Shown here: positions 1 through 9,369 of the stretch, in pieces
Position numbering within the stretch: the stretch's first letter is position 1
How the letters are laid out: every line of letters begins with the position of its first letter
Position numbers and translations under genes: made by a program
From: Conoideocrella luteorostrata
Lineage: Eukaryota > Ascomycota > Sordariomycetes > Hypocreales > Clavicipitaceae
Assembly: GCA_032433595.1 (NCBI GenBank)
Contig: JASWJB010000416.1
Location: 1 to 31,718 of the forward strand
Length of the DNA: 31,718 nt
Direction of reading: 5' to 3'
The notes under the pieces: model-generated
The model's database searches: none
Told to the model about the DNA's origin: nothing
The model's input: the letters and a program-made list of their open reading frames with translations, nothing else

Positions 1-1187
1 AATCGCGGTTGCGCGCCGTGTATCCTATCACGAATAGTTGTCCTTGGTATTCCATAGTGTTTCGAGGCTTTCCGGATGGATTGCCCACCTGCAACCATAG
101 ATATAGCATTTTGAAGGTCGCTTTCCGCGTAATCAGGCATCGCGAATCTAATGATATAATTATTATATTAATAGCAATATAATTGCACGAGAAATCGCGG
201 TTGGAATGTGGGCTATTTCGCGTTGAAATGACTAGAAAAGGTGGTCGGTTGAGGGGGGTGGTCGGTGGTGGGGTGGGCGACGTTACGGAGTATGCGTGAA
301 CCCAACTGGCACTACTCTACTCCGTACCAGGCCGGGGGACAGTATTGTGGGCCTCGACTGTTCCGAGCGGGGGGGCATTTACAACGGGCTTCGAGGTACG
401 GACGCAGTAGAACGGAGTGCTCCGTACAACTGTCACAATCGACAAGTCAACGAGCCTGAGTCAGCTGAAATAGCTCACCGGCTTCCCCACTGAAGTGTTG
501 CCAAGCATTCTACCCCGCCGGATGCACTGGCTAGCGTAAATAATGGGACATTCACACATCATGGCCACGTGGTAATGGAATATCAACTATGGGCCTGGCT
601 AACTATTCCCTGTGATTGTCATTGTAAATGTCCCGGTCGATGCCGTTTCCAACAGAGACTTGGGTGAGTGGGAATAGTCTAGGTCCTTTCTTGCCCAAGT
701 ACCCACCCACAGCTCACAGTCGTGCATCTCTTGAGCCATCGTTCCTGGGTGTGCTGGCGACATGCATCATTCAACACGAATAGGTCTACCCAGCCGGTTA
801 GGTTAGTGCGTTGGAGTGATTTTAGCACGACGGTTTTATCTTTGTTTTAGCGCATTACCAACACAGCAATATAGCAAGCAGCATTCATTGTCAACTGATT
901 ACGATGGTCTCGTCTGAATGAATCCCTTCGGCTTTGCCGTAAAAGAAGATGGCGAGTAGAACACGTTAGCCATGTGCAATTTCTTCATGACTGCATACTG
1001 ACCAAGCACTTCCTAGTAATTGCCGCACGGGTGTCTCATCATGGAGCTAGGTACGTGTGCAGGAGACCAGCGTTATACATATATATATATTTAGTGAGCT
1101 TTGCATCCACGTCGACAAAACACTTCATCCCAGTTTTGTGCACTCTCAAGTCGGTCGGCTAGTTTTTAGCCGTTTTTTCCGTAAATT
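1..1187. other. Intergenic region upstream of the PAD-like gene
   Basis: No convincing coding sequence is seen on either strand. The stretch holds a cluster of TACGGAG/CTCCGTA octamers (284-427), an AT-rich patch around 150-180 and a short (AT)n microsatellite near 1078-1090. The last few hundred bases before 1188 presumably hold the promoter and 5' leader of the PAD-like gene, but no clear TATA box or CCAAT box could be assigned. Small open frames here lack protein-like composition. Confidence 0.6.
284..427. repeat. Cluster of GTACGGAG/CTCCGTAC octamers
   Basis: TACGGAG is at 284-290, CTCCGTAC at 320-327, and ACGGAG-TG-CTCCGT (an inverted pair with a 2-base spacer) at 412-425, running on into CTCCGTAC at 420-427. 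The same octamer returns at 9864-9871 and as a perfect palindrome at 11726-11742. The repetition and inversion are seen directly; the function is unknown. Confidence 0.55.
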
Positions 1188-3409
1188 ATGCGTCTTCCTC
1201 TTCTTGTGGCCGCGCTGCCATTCACTAGCGCAATTCCTCAAGGTCCCCCCACCGTCGATGGGTTTAAAGTAACCATCTTGGCGGACTCCAACCGTGACGG
1301 CAAGGTAGACTTGACGGGCGACTCGGACCTGAAGGGGAAAGAGAATTGGACACCAGAGTTCGGCGCGCTGTTCCTAGCCAACATTGTCGATACAGACGGT
1401 CGGTGCTCGTCTCAGATTAAGGGCACTTGCGGAGACGATCTCAACGAGGACTTCTTCGGCAAGCCCAAGTTACCTAAGAAACCAATATTGGACCCGGAAC
1501 TCGAGAAAAACATGCCACTGATAAATGTATTTAGACCGCAATGGGTCAAAGGTCTAAACGCTACTGACAAGGCCAAGTATGACGAGTGGGATAAGGCGAT
1601 TGATAAATGGATTATTGCTTCAAGGGAAGCGTGGGTTCCTGATAAGCGGATAGCTGTATGCCACGATTCCTCTGACGACATGCTGCGCAATGAAACCTAC
1701 CTTGCGCCTCTGCGAACCAGGCCAATCCCAGAACTTGGCGAGTCGGCCACAGGTTCCATTACCGTGGCGGACGAGACGGCGGCCTCAAGGGTCCGTGTTT
1801 TCCGCAAGATGAGTAATAAGTGGATATTCACCCCATCAAACTATACGTTCAAGGCGCAGGATCTCAAGGCTGGTCTGGAGCTTGGTATTGATGCTCGTGA
1901 TGTTCGCCGTCCGGGAGAATGGGACGGCAGGGCCACAGTGGCGTTTGAGGTACAAGATGAGAAGAAGAAGGCCAGGGACTCTGTGGCGCTCCGCGTTGCG
2001 CCAGTCTTGACGCAGCATCACGGCCAGTCTGCCAAGCAACTACTCTCGGCATCCGGCGCCAAATCCAAAACAAGTGTTGGGCAAAATAGATTTATCGAGG
2101 ACCTCCGAGAAAAATCTAGCAGCACGGGACTGAAAACACCTCTCCAGGTCCTGAATACCTTTGACTGCAAGAATAGTGATATCTGGGCCAGGACTTTTTT
2201 GAGCCGGGCTATATGAGCATCCCCGGACCTAACGGCCCTGTCAGCATACACATCATGATACGGTCTTCTCAGACCTGGCGCACCGCTGGGCGCAAGGTAT
2301 TCCAAGAACTAAGGTCCAACACAGTAGGAGCTGTTCAGCATCCGTCTGACGGAGATACCATCGACTCGACGGGGAATCTGGAAACCGTGCCCCCCTATTC
2401 GCACAATGGCAAGTCGTATCCTGCTGGACGAGCCATAATGGGCTCCGCAGACGGCAGGAAACCAAACATGATGGCCTTCTTGGAGGCTCAAGAGACCCAA
2501 GCCCCCATCTCGCTTGATACGTCATGGCTAAGTGCTAAGCACGTAGACGAGTTTATGCAATTTCTTCCCGTGGAGAGCAGCAAGCGCGGCTGGGTCATGG
2601 TGGTGGATGATGCGCGTGCCGGCCTCAGGATACTCCAGGACGCTCAGCAGGGTGGCCACGGCGGCATAATAGCCGCTAGCCATGCCAAATCGCCCGGTGA
2701 CCCGACCGAATGGCGTGTCAACAATACTATCAACGGCTTGCTGGGGGCCACCAACTTTACTGACTTTCAAGAGGCCTGCGCTCGCAACATTGACAAGAAT
2801 ATCGACATAATGAAGCAGGAGACAGGGATCACTGATGCCGAGATCATCCGCGTCCCTGCTCTTTACCAGGTATACGAAGATACGGTTTGGACGTACTCGG
2901 GGGACGCAAAAAAACAACGACGCCATGCCCAAGTTCAAGTCCACCACCAAAAAGTCAAGAGTCTTGCGGGCCAACAAGGAGAAAAGGCAGTCGACGACAT
3001 CACGAATAGGGGCGGCACCCAAGTGTTGGATGTTCTTCAAGCTGGCACTCCTCCTCGAGGCTCCAATAATAATAAACCAGCAGATACAACAACAGCAAAA
3101 AGTTTGTCAGGCCGCAAGACCAAGACCAAGACCAAGACCAAGGGTACGGGTAAAAAGCTCGCCATCGCCTTGTACCCCGGCACAATCAACAGCGTGGTCC
3201 TAGCTAACAAGCAGATTATTGCTCCGAACCCGTGGGGACCGGTCATCAACGGCTCGGATGTGTTGGCCGCCGAGGTGAGTAAGGCCTACAAACGCGTCAA
3301 CTATACAGTCAAGTACATGGATGACTGGTTCACGCACCATACAAACATTGGAGAAGTTCACTGCGGATCCAATGTCATTCGTGAGCTTGAGGCTGTTAAG
3401 TGGTGGTAA
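1188..3409 (+). CDS. Secreted protein-arginine deiminase (PAD) homologue, split by a one-base frameshift
   Basis: PADs are calcium-dependent enzymes that convert protein arginine to citrulline. The first frame (1188-2216) begins with a signal peptide (MRLPLLVAALPFTSA), so the product is probably secreted, and has a DxNxDGxVD calcium-type loop at residues 33-41. The second frame (open from ATG 2213 to the stop at 3409) carries PAD catalytic-domain hallmarks: DSTGNLETVPP, SYPAGRAIMG, KHVDEF (catalytic His and Asp, residues 110 and 112 of that frame), WGPVING, and GEVHCGSN with the nucleophile Cys384, ending in KWW as animal PADs do. The frames fail to join by one base at 2187-2191. Reading across it gives the W-x-Q-D active-site motif with the other catalytic Asp, so a C has probably been lost from a GCCCAG-like site, or this is an assembly error. 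Length across the shift would be about 740 residues, somewhat longer than animal PADs because of a ~90-residue Lys/Thr/Asn-rich insertion. Family assignment is firm; activity of this copy is doubtful. Confidence 0.85.
3116..3139 (+). repeat. (AAGACC)4 in-frame hexamer repeat
   Basis: Four perfect copies of AAGACC lie inside the PAD-like gene and encode a Lys-Thr run. It is the core of the low-complexity insertion that precedes the last conserved block of the enzyme. Hexamer repeats like this can vary in copy number without breaking the frame. Confidence 0.8.
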
Positions 3410-3920
3410 ATTGGGCATCTGGCAGAGTGGCTTACTGCCTCACGCCGATGCGAACTGTGCACAGTGCTGGTTGCGTTTTGACTTGGCCCCTTTGGGTTTT
3501 ATTTGAATAGAATATATCGGTAGACATGGCATTTGAATAGACTGTACCTCTGATGATGATGATGTCCGCTGAAGAGCACTACAACCCTTCTATATACTCC
3601 TTTAGCAGCCGGAACTTTGGCTCGTGTTTTAGTGGCCCCCGGCCTCTGTTCCGCTGCATCGTGCCACCTTTTTCCACCATCGTACGATTCTAGCCGTTAC
3701 GACTCACCGGTCATGTCCGAAGGTGCTGCCGTAATCTTAATAAATATGAGAAATCCGCAATACATCATTTGATAGGATCCACGTGGACTGTCGGGCTTCT
3801 CAACAAAAAGTTGGAATCTGATTACAAAAAGAGTGGCATCTCATGGTCTAGCAGCTAGTAATGAACGACTTTTCTGCTCATCAATCAGACTAGCGCTGCT
3901 GTTGGCGATAACCTGCCAGG
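3410..3920. other. Intergenic region between PAD-like gene and secreted-protein gene
   Basis: No supported gene. It contains a short GAT/GATGAT run near 3551-3566. It should hold the 3' end of the PAD-like transcript and the promoter of the gene starting at 3921. Nothing else was recognised. Confidence 0.5.
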
Positions 3921-4794
3921 ATGACAGCATTACGCAGCTTGCTTCTCAGTGGTATCATCTGGTGCCTTTACGCCGTCGGCTCCGGCTCAGCCGAACGGGG
4001 CCACGAACCGCCCTTCAATTCCACCGGCACAGCCTCGTTCTATCTTGACGGTCTTGGCATTGCAAACCCCAAGCCATGGTACGTGAGCATTGCTCTCAAG
4101 TATTCGCTGGGGCCCCATTCTTTTTTAGAAGAAAAGCAAATGGCAAGCAGTTTTATCAGCGTGCCCGACGAATTTATTAATAGCGCTGAGGCAAATGCCA
4201 CCCGCATGTGTGCCTATCATATCTTTATCGACCCAAAGATGTCAATTTCACGAAGACGCAAAGAAAGGGGCGAAGGCTCGTGCAAGGGTTTGCTACGCGA
4301 CGCATGTATGAAGTACATTCAAAACTTTAGAAGATCCTTGTCTTTCGCAGGCGACGAATGCCCGAAATTCGAGATTGGGAAAGGCTGTGAGCCGGGTGTT
4401 ATATACAGAAGTAAGTTCAACATGGTCCCCCGTTCCGCATGGTAGTTACCACCCCCAAGGTCTTGCCTGCCTGCCTGCTGACGCGATGGCTTTGACAGGC
4501 ACTCCGACAGATTATACGAGCTTCAGTGGGCTCAGACGTGGTCTCGACGGGGTAGCTGACATACCTGAAGATTACCATACGGACACTCTGTTCGGAACGG
4601 GGTTCCATGATGAAGGCAAGAAGGCTTACAAACGCCACCAGAGAGAGCCATACCCTATGCTGCTGGCGTTCAGCCACGAACAAAGCCGTGAAAATGCTGG
4701 CGGCGACGGAGAAACCAAGTATTCAAGTAATTTGTTGTGTGTCGCGCCGAGTAAGGCCGTCGCACAGCGGAGCTATAAACCAAAGGGTCTTTAA
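3921..4794 (+). CDS. Secreted cysteine-containing protein of unknown function, two exons
   Basis: The model is exon 1 3921-4410, intron 4411-4498, exon 2 4499-4794, giving 261 residues. The intron has GTAAGT at the 5' end, a TGCTGAC branch-like site at 4476-4482 and ends in GACAG. Splicing joins the two frames exactly (phase 1) and removes an in-frame stop. Residues 1-24 form a signal peptide (hydrophobic core ending SGSA). The mature part has six cysteines (C97, C121, C129, C147, C156, C244), an even number that suits disulfides, and N-glycosylation sequons at N33 and N92. A basic patch RRRKER (111-116) could be a processing site. The second exon is polar, with an HQREPYPMLLAFSHE stretch. 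I do not recognise the family. It could be a small secreted or effector-like protein, which is inference from the signal peptide and cysteines only. A secreted enzyme gene lies just upstream on the same strand. Confidence 0.72.
4411..4498 (+). other. Spliceosomal intron of the secreted-protein gene
   Basis: 88-bp intron: 5' GTAAGT, branch-like CTGAC about 20 bases before the 3' AG. It has typical fungal size and signals, and the reading frames on both sides connect only if it is removed. Confidence 0.75.
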
Positions 4795-5259
4795 CGATGG
4801 CGCTGCAAGTCAACATGGCATTGGGTCGTGCGGGCGATGGCCGAGCTGCTGGAGTAGAGCCTCATGGGAAGGAAGCAGGTGCTTTCCCAGCTAGACAGCA
4901 CCTATCCCGAGGGGCATGAAAGGGACGGATGGAGTGCCTGGTCTAAATTGGGTTAGATAGAGTATGTCCAAAGTTCGCAATGCAATCCAGCTGTTGGAAT
5001 CCCGTCATCCACGCCACGGTAGTAGTTGCTTGTGCATGCCTTGGTAAACTTGATACTACGCCCTGCCACATGCCCCAACCCGGCGTGATGGGCGGCGCAG
5101 GGCGCGGCGCAGCCTTGGGATTTTGGCGGATTTTGCCGCACCGTGGTTTTTGCTTTATGTAAGGATTTTGGCAAGGCTTGCCCATGTGTATACTCGGATG
5201 ACAGTGAGGGGGCGTTGGCTTGTGTGCGCGGTCCCAGTGCAGCTCACAATAGGGGCTCG
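4795..5259. other. Intergenic stretch leading into the inverted repeat
   Basis: No supported gene. TGTTGGAATCC at 4992-5002 matches the first 11 bases of the Copia-type solo LTRs found further right, but the rest of that LTR does not follow. A GC-rich patch lies at 5080-5115. From about 5200 the sequence (GACAGTGAGGGGG...) is already related to the repeat copy at 11880, so the dispersed repeat starts before the arm that pairs. Confidence 0.45.
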
Positions 5260-5841
5260 CACGCAACTCGTCACCCAGCGCACCAACCGGCATGAAACCT
5301 GGCGCAAAAGACGCGCAGCGACGCCGCGCACACGACGGAAGCAAAAGAACGCTGCGCCCGGCACTCCCGGGGCTCCCGGGGCTCCCGGCAACTCTGCAGC
5401 GGGCAGCGCACAAAATGCCGGCGGGATGGGTGGTTTTTCGCTCGAGTTGTGAGAAAAAGGAGAAGAACTGTAAGCTGAAAAGGGAGGAGACTGTTGGCAG
5501 GAAAAGTAGAGGACTGCGGGCCGTCTTCCTAAGACTAGGATGGAGACCTTGTAGTTATTACTCTACCAGAGAGTAATTACTGCAAGAGGCGTTAGTCCTA
5601 GTCTTAGGAAGACGGCCCACAGTCTCCTCCCTTTTCAGCTTACAGTTCTTCTCCTTTTTCTCACAACCTGAGCGAAAAACCACCCATCCCGCCGGCATTT
5701 TGTGCGCTGCCCGCCGCAGAGTTGCCGGGAGCCCCGGGAGCCCCGGGGGCAGCTTTATTTTAGCTGCATCGTTTGCTGCGCGTTTTTGCGCGTCTTTTGC
5801 GCCAGGTTTGGGCTTACTGCGTGCCCTGGTCGTCGAGCTGT
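5260..5841. repeat. Large inverted repeat (foldback), arms ~270-300 bp, 5-bp loop
   Basis: The left arm is about 5260-5564 and the right arm about 5570-5841, centred on CTCT-ACCAG-AGAG. The inner ~200 bases of each arm are nearly identical in reverse complement: GCCGTCTTCCTAAGACTAGG on the left (5519-5538) is matched by its exact complement on the right, followed on both sides by the same GGAGGAGACTGT, GGAGAAGAACTGTAAGCTG, and GCGCACAAAATGCCGGCGGG blocks. The left arm has about 23 extra bases (near 5491-5514). Outer parts are more diverged. Low-complexity GCTCCCGGG repeats lie in both arms. Open frames inside it (Gly-Ala-Pro rich) follow from these repeats and are not convincing genes. It could be a foldback transposon or a rearranged duplicate; no target duplication was identified. 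Confidence 0.85.
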
Positions 5842-6269
5842 CGTGGTTCGCGTGTACGACTGATTTTTTGCGGATTGCACGCCGGGTGTTTTGTCTTGCG
5901 GCTTGAATTTTATTTTACCGTATACGCTGGACTCGGGTGCATCTTTTGCGCTAGGTTTGGTCTTGGTTCGTGATGTTGGTGTGGTGCTGTGTGCTGCTTG
6001 CAAGCATCTGATCTGGCCAGACCAAGACCAAGCACGGTTTTTGGGAGTGTACACACTAAGCGTTTTATTCAAGTCGCTGACTCTTCTTGCAGTATTTACA
6101 CTATAATCTCCTGTATCTTTTGCACTTGGTATTGCCTTATCTTATGCGCTGGTTACTGTGCTGTGTTGTTGTGTTACTCTTGTGCTACGTACCAGCCCCC
6201 CCACCCGGTATCGCTGGTCCCGACCAAGCCCTGCTTTTCTTGCACCTCGGGCGTTGCTGTTCTTGCGTG
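5842..6269. other. Unassigned stretch between inverted repeat and CAG/CAT tract
   Basis: No supported gene. It repeats themes of the right arm (TTTTGCGC...AGGTTTGG near 5944-5962) and a CAGACCAAGACCAAGC run near 6018-6033, so it may be a further diverged part of the dispersed repeat. Short overlapping frames on both strands look like chance openings. Confidence 0.4.
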
Positions 6270-7090
6270 GGCAGCATCATCATCAGCAGCAGCAACGGCA
6301 TCAGCAGCAACGGTATCATCATCATCATCATCACCCGACTCTTCCCTCTCCTGTGAGTGCTGACTTTTCCCACTCCCAAGTTCTGGCAGCAGCAGCGGCA
6401 TCACCATCATCAGCAGCAGTGGCAATATCCTCATCGGCAGCAATGGAATCAGCAGCAGCAGCATCAGCGGTATTGTCATCATCATCAGCAGCTCATCAGC
6501 AGCAGCAGCAGCATCATTAGTAGCAGCAGCAGCAGCAGCGGCATTTCTTGCGTGGGCACCGATAGCTTCTTCAGCATCAACGGCATCATCAGCAGCGGCA
6601 GCAGCGACATTTCCTACGTGGGCAGCAACATTGTCATTAGCAGCAGCGGCATTATCGTCATCAGCAGTGGGAACATCTGACTTTTCCCCTCCCGACCAAT
6701 ACAATCGTGACCGGAATTCTGACCGGTGGCAATCAGCAGCAGCGGCATTATCAGCAGTATCAGCAGCGGCATCATCGTCATCAGCAGCAGCATGTCATCA
6801 GCAGAGGGAGCATCTAACTGTTTCCCCCTCCCGACCGATACAATCGTGACCGGAATCCGGACCGGTGACCATCAGCAGCAGTGACATTTCTTGCGTAGGC
6901 AGCGGCATCACCAGCAGCAGCATCATCATCCTCAGCAGCTAATGCTCCTGAATGTTAAGCTTTACCCTCTCCTATGTGCTAACAGCAGCAGAGGCATCAT
7001 GATCAGCTGACTTTTCCATCTCCTAGCCGCTACTATCGTGACCGTCTTCCTGACTTTCTTCCTGATGCGGAATCCTGACCTCTAGCCACG
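6270..7090. repeat. CAG/CAT trinucleotide-rich tract with embedded ~60-bp modules
   Basis: Long runs built from AGC/CAG, CAT and GGC triplets fill 6270-7000. Embedded in them is a repeated module (CTTTTCCCCTCCCGACC, then ATCGTGACCGGAAT, then TGACCGGTGGC) at about 6678-6730, 6816-6870 and 7009-7090. The same tract-plus-module combination recurs at 10720-10970. Plus-strand frames read as Gln/His/Ser/Ala runs and minus-strand frames as Ala/Asp/Met runs, as expected of a triplet repeat; no coding gene is called. Confidence 0.75.
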
Positions 7091-7109
7091 ATTATCGTTC
7101 TTGAACATC

Positions 7110-9011
7110 TTCATCGTCTGGTCAGATTGACTTGCCATGTCTGATCAATCCCGCCTGTACATTATCCGACATTTGAACCTTTTAACAAGCCTGTCAGATT
7201 AACCTGCGAGATCTGATGCTTCTTCCCGAGCCTGTATGTTCCGAAATTCAAGATTTTTCAACGAGCTCGCTAGATCGACTTGCGATATCGAATGCCTCTT
7301 ACAGCCCATACGTCTTCCGACATTTAAACCTTTCAACGAGCTCCTTACAGTCTGTACGTTCCGAGATTTGAGCCTTTTCAACGAGCTCGTCAACTGCCTT
7401 GCAATATCTGATGCTTTGCGCAGTGCGTGTCTTCCGAGAATTAAACATTTAGACGAGCTCATAAACTGATTTTTAATATCTAATGCTTTGTGCAGTGTAT
7501 GTCTTCTGGGATTTAAACATTTTTAATAAGCTTGTTAGAATAAGCTATAATATCCAATGTTTCTTGCAAAGCCTGTACATCTTCTGAGATTTAAGCCTTT
7601 TAATAAGCTCGTTAGGTAAACTTGCGATGTCGAATTCCTCTTGTAGCCTGTACTTCTTCCGAGATTAAAACCTTTCAACGAGCTTGCCGGCTAACTGAAT
7701 TAGATAGCGGCTAACAAGCCGGTTATTAATAACTTACGATATGTGATGCTTCGAAAGCGCGTGTACATCTTCCGATATTTGAACCTTTTTAACAAGCTCC
7801 TTGCGATATGTGTTGCTTCTTGCACACCTGTATATCTTCCGATCATTAAACCTTTGAACAACCTCATTAATTTGACCTGCGAGATCCGATGTTTCCTTTA
7901 GACCCTGTACGTTCCAAGATTTAAGCCTTTTCAACAAGCTCGTCAGATTGACTTGCGATGTCTGATGCTTCTTGTAGTATCTATGCGTCTTTCGAGATTC
8001 GAGCCTTTTCAACGAGCTCGTCAGATAGACTTGCGATATACATGCTTGTATATCTCCCGAAATTCAAGCCTTTTCAATGAGCTCGTCAGATTGACGTGCG
8101 ATGTCTGATGCTTTGATGACGCTTCTACGTCTTCTGAGATTTGAGCCTTTCCAGGAGCTCGTCAGATTGACCTGCGATATTCGATGCTTTCTGCAGAGCC
8201 TATACATTATCCGACACTATATCTTTCAAGAAACTTGTCAGATTGGCCTGTTGGAATCCCTTGTTAAGCATCGAGTAATTGCAATCAAGGTCACGTGGCC
8301 ACTTTAGCGCGCCTCTTTTATATAGCACGCTTGGGGGCGTTCCTCTTATTCTTCTCTCTTAGATAAAATAGTAATAGATGCATTAAACTGTCTTGTTCAT
8401 TGGTTTGCTTCACTCTCTGATACTAGTTACTCGAAGCCCTTGTACTTCCTATAATCTGCATTATCTGATGTCCCCCCCAGCGCCTGTACGTCTTCCTACA
8501 TTTGAACCTTTTAACGAGCTTGTTAACTGACCTGCAATGTCTGATGCTTCTTGCAGCCTGTACGTCGTCCGACATTCGAACGTTTCAACGAGCTTGTCAG
8601 ATTGACCTGTGATGTTAGATACCTGTACGTCTTCTGAGATTTAAGCCTTTTTAACGACCTCATTAGATTAACCTACGATTTCTGATGCTTCGATAGCGCC
8701 TGTACACCTTCCCAGAATTGAACCTTGGCTTACCATGTCTGATGCTTCGATTGCGCCTGTACGTATTCCGAGAATTGAACCTTTGAACGACCTCTTCAGA
8801 TTGACCTGCGATGTCCGATGCTTCGACGGCGCCTGAGCCTTTCAACGAGCTCGTCAACTGACTTGTAATGTCTGATGCTTCTGTCTCATGCTTCTTGCAG
8901 CCCGTACTTTTTCCGAGAATAAAATGTTTCGACGAGCTCCTTGCGATCTATACGTCTTCCGAGATCTGAGATTTTCAACAACCTCGTCAGCTGACTTGCG
9001 ATAATAGATGC
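7110..9011 (+). repeat. Degenerate ~76-bp tandem array
   Basis: About two dozen diverged units run head to tail in one orientation. A typical unit contains GCCTGTACGTCTTCCGAGAT, then TTTGAACCTTT, then CAACGAGCTCGTCAGATTGA, then CTTGCGATATCTGATGCTTC. By direct counting the unit is about 76 bases, which is not a multiple of three, and stops occur in every frame, so it is not a protein repeat. Clear units can be seen near 7190, 7260, 7960, 8000, 8140, 8500 and 8580. Each unit carries the 10-base palindrome ACGAGCTCGT. An LTR-like sequence interrupts the array at 8249 and a solo LTR ends it at 9012. Further units continue to the right (9214-9345, 10641-10715, 10985-11400). Confidence 0.85.
8249..8458 (+). 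mobile_element. Copia-like LTR fragment inside the tandem array (diverged)
   Basis: It begins TGTTGGAATCC like the solo LTR at 12171 and shares the order GTCACGTGG, a TATATA region, and CTTCTCTCTTAGATA. The 76-bp units stop before it and resume after about 8458 (CTGCATTATCTGATG). The right end is too diverged to place exactly and no target duplication could be confirmed. Confidence 0.5.
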
Positions 9012-9208
9012 TGTGGACTGCAAAGAGTGTGCAACGATCTGGATCGTCGACTTCAAAATACAATATATTCAATAAACTTGTCTGTCTATCTACGACGGGG
9101 GAAACAAGTCACGGTGGGAGGCTCGATATCGCCGAATAAATATCGTGGCCAAAAGGTGACCACGTGACCTGCTCTGTGCTTCTTGTTGTACTTCGTGGGA
9201 TTCCAACA
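9012..9208 (-). mobile_element. Solo LTR (Copia type), minus orientation, inserted into a tandem-array unit
   Basis: 197 bp bounded by TGTGGACTGC... and ...GGGATTCCAACA. In reverse complement it starts TGTTGGAATCC, typical of Ty1/Copia LTRs. A perfect 5-bp target duplication, GATGC, flanks it at 9007-9011 and 9209-9213. The sequence on both sides is one interrupted 76-bp unit (…GATGC|CTCTTGCAG…), which dates the array before the insertion. No internal element sequence remains, so it is the product of LTR-LTR recombination. It is homologous to 10241-10437 and 12171-12375. Confidence 0.85.
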
Positions 9209-9213
9209 GATGC

Positions 9214-9345
9214 CTCTTGCAGTGCCTGTACGTTCCGAGATTTGAACCTTTTAAGCGAGCTCATCAGGTTGACTTGCGATATCGATGCCTCTTGCAGCCC
9301 GTACGTCTTCCGAGATTCAAGCTTTCTCAATGAGCTGGTCAGCAG
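9214..9345 (+). repeat. Continuation of the ~76-bp array right of the solo LTR
   Basis: CCTGTACGTTCCGAGATTTG, then GCGAGCTCATCAGGTTGACT, then a second CCGTACGTCTTCCGAGATTC unit ending in CAATGAGCTGGTCAGC. Same orientation as the main array. Confidence 0.8.
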
Positions 9346-9369
9346 CAACCCGGCCACCCCTAGCACCCC

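Noticed and set aside
1078..1092. (AT)n run as a promoter element
   Set aside because: A simple microsatellite; its position about 100 bases before the start codon is compatible with a TATA-like role but nothing supports it.
2148..2191. A 44-bp GT-AG intron that would also fix the PAD reading frame
   Set aside because: It would remove the conserved Trp and preceding residues of the active-site W-x-Q-D block and has no clear branch site. A one-base indel explains the sequence better, though RNA data could overturn this.
2528..3040. 170-codon minus-strand frame opposite the PAD-like gene
   Set aside because: It is antisense to well-conserved PAD coding sequence and has no recognisable family.
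4943..5452. Open frames with Gly-Ala-Pro or Pro-Gly-Ser runs on both strands across the left arm
   Set aside because: They derive from the GCTCCCGGG low-complexity repeat in the inverted-repeat arm; all frames of the arm are open by composition.
6174..6704. 176-codon minus-strand open frame rich in Ala, Asp and Met
   Set aside because: It is what a CAG/CAT triplet repeat yields in translation; no non-repetitive protein sequence or domain is present.
7110..9011. CRISPR-like direct repeats
   Set aside because: Units are contiguous and degenerate with no unique spacers, and the genome is eukaryotic.
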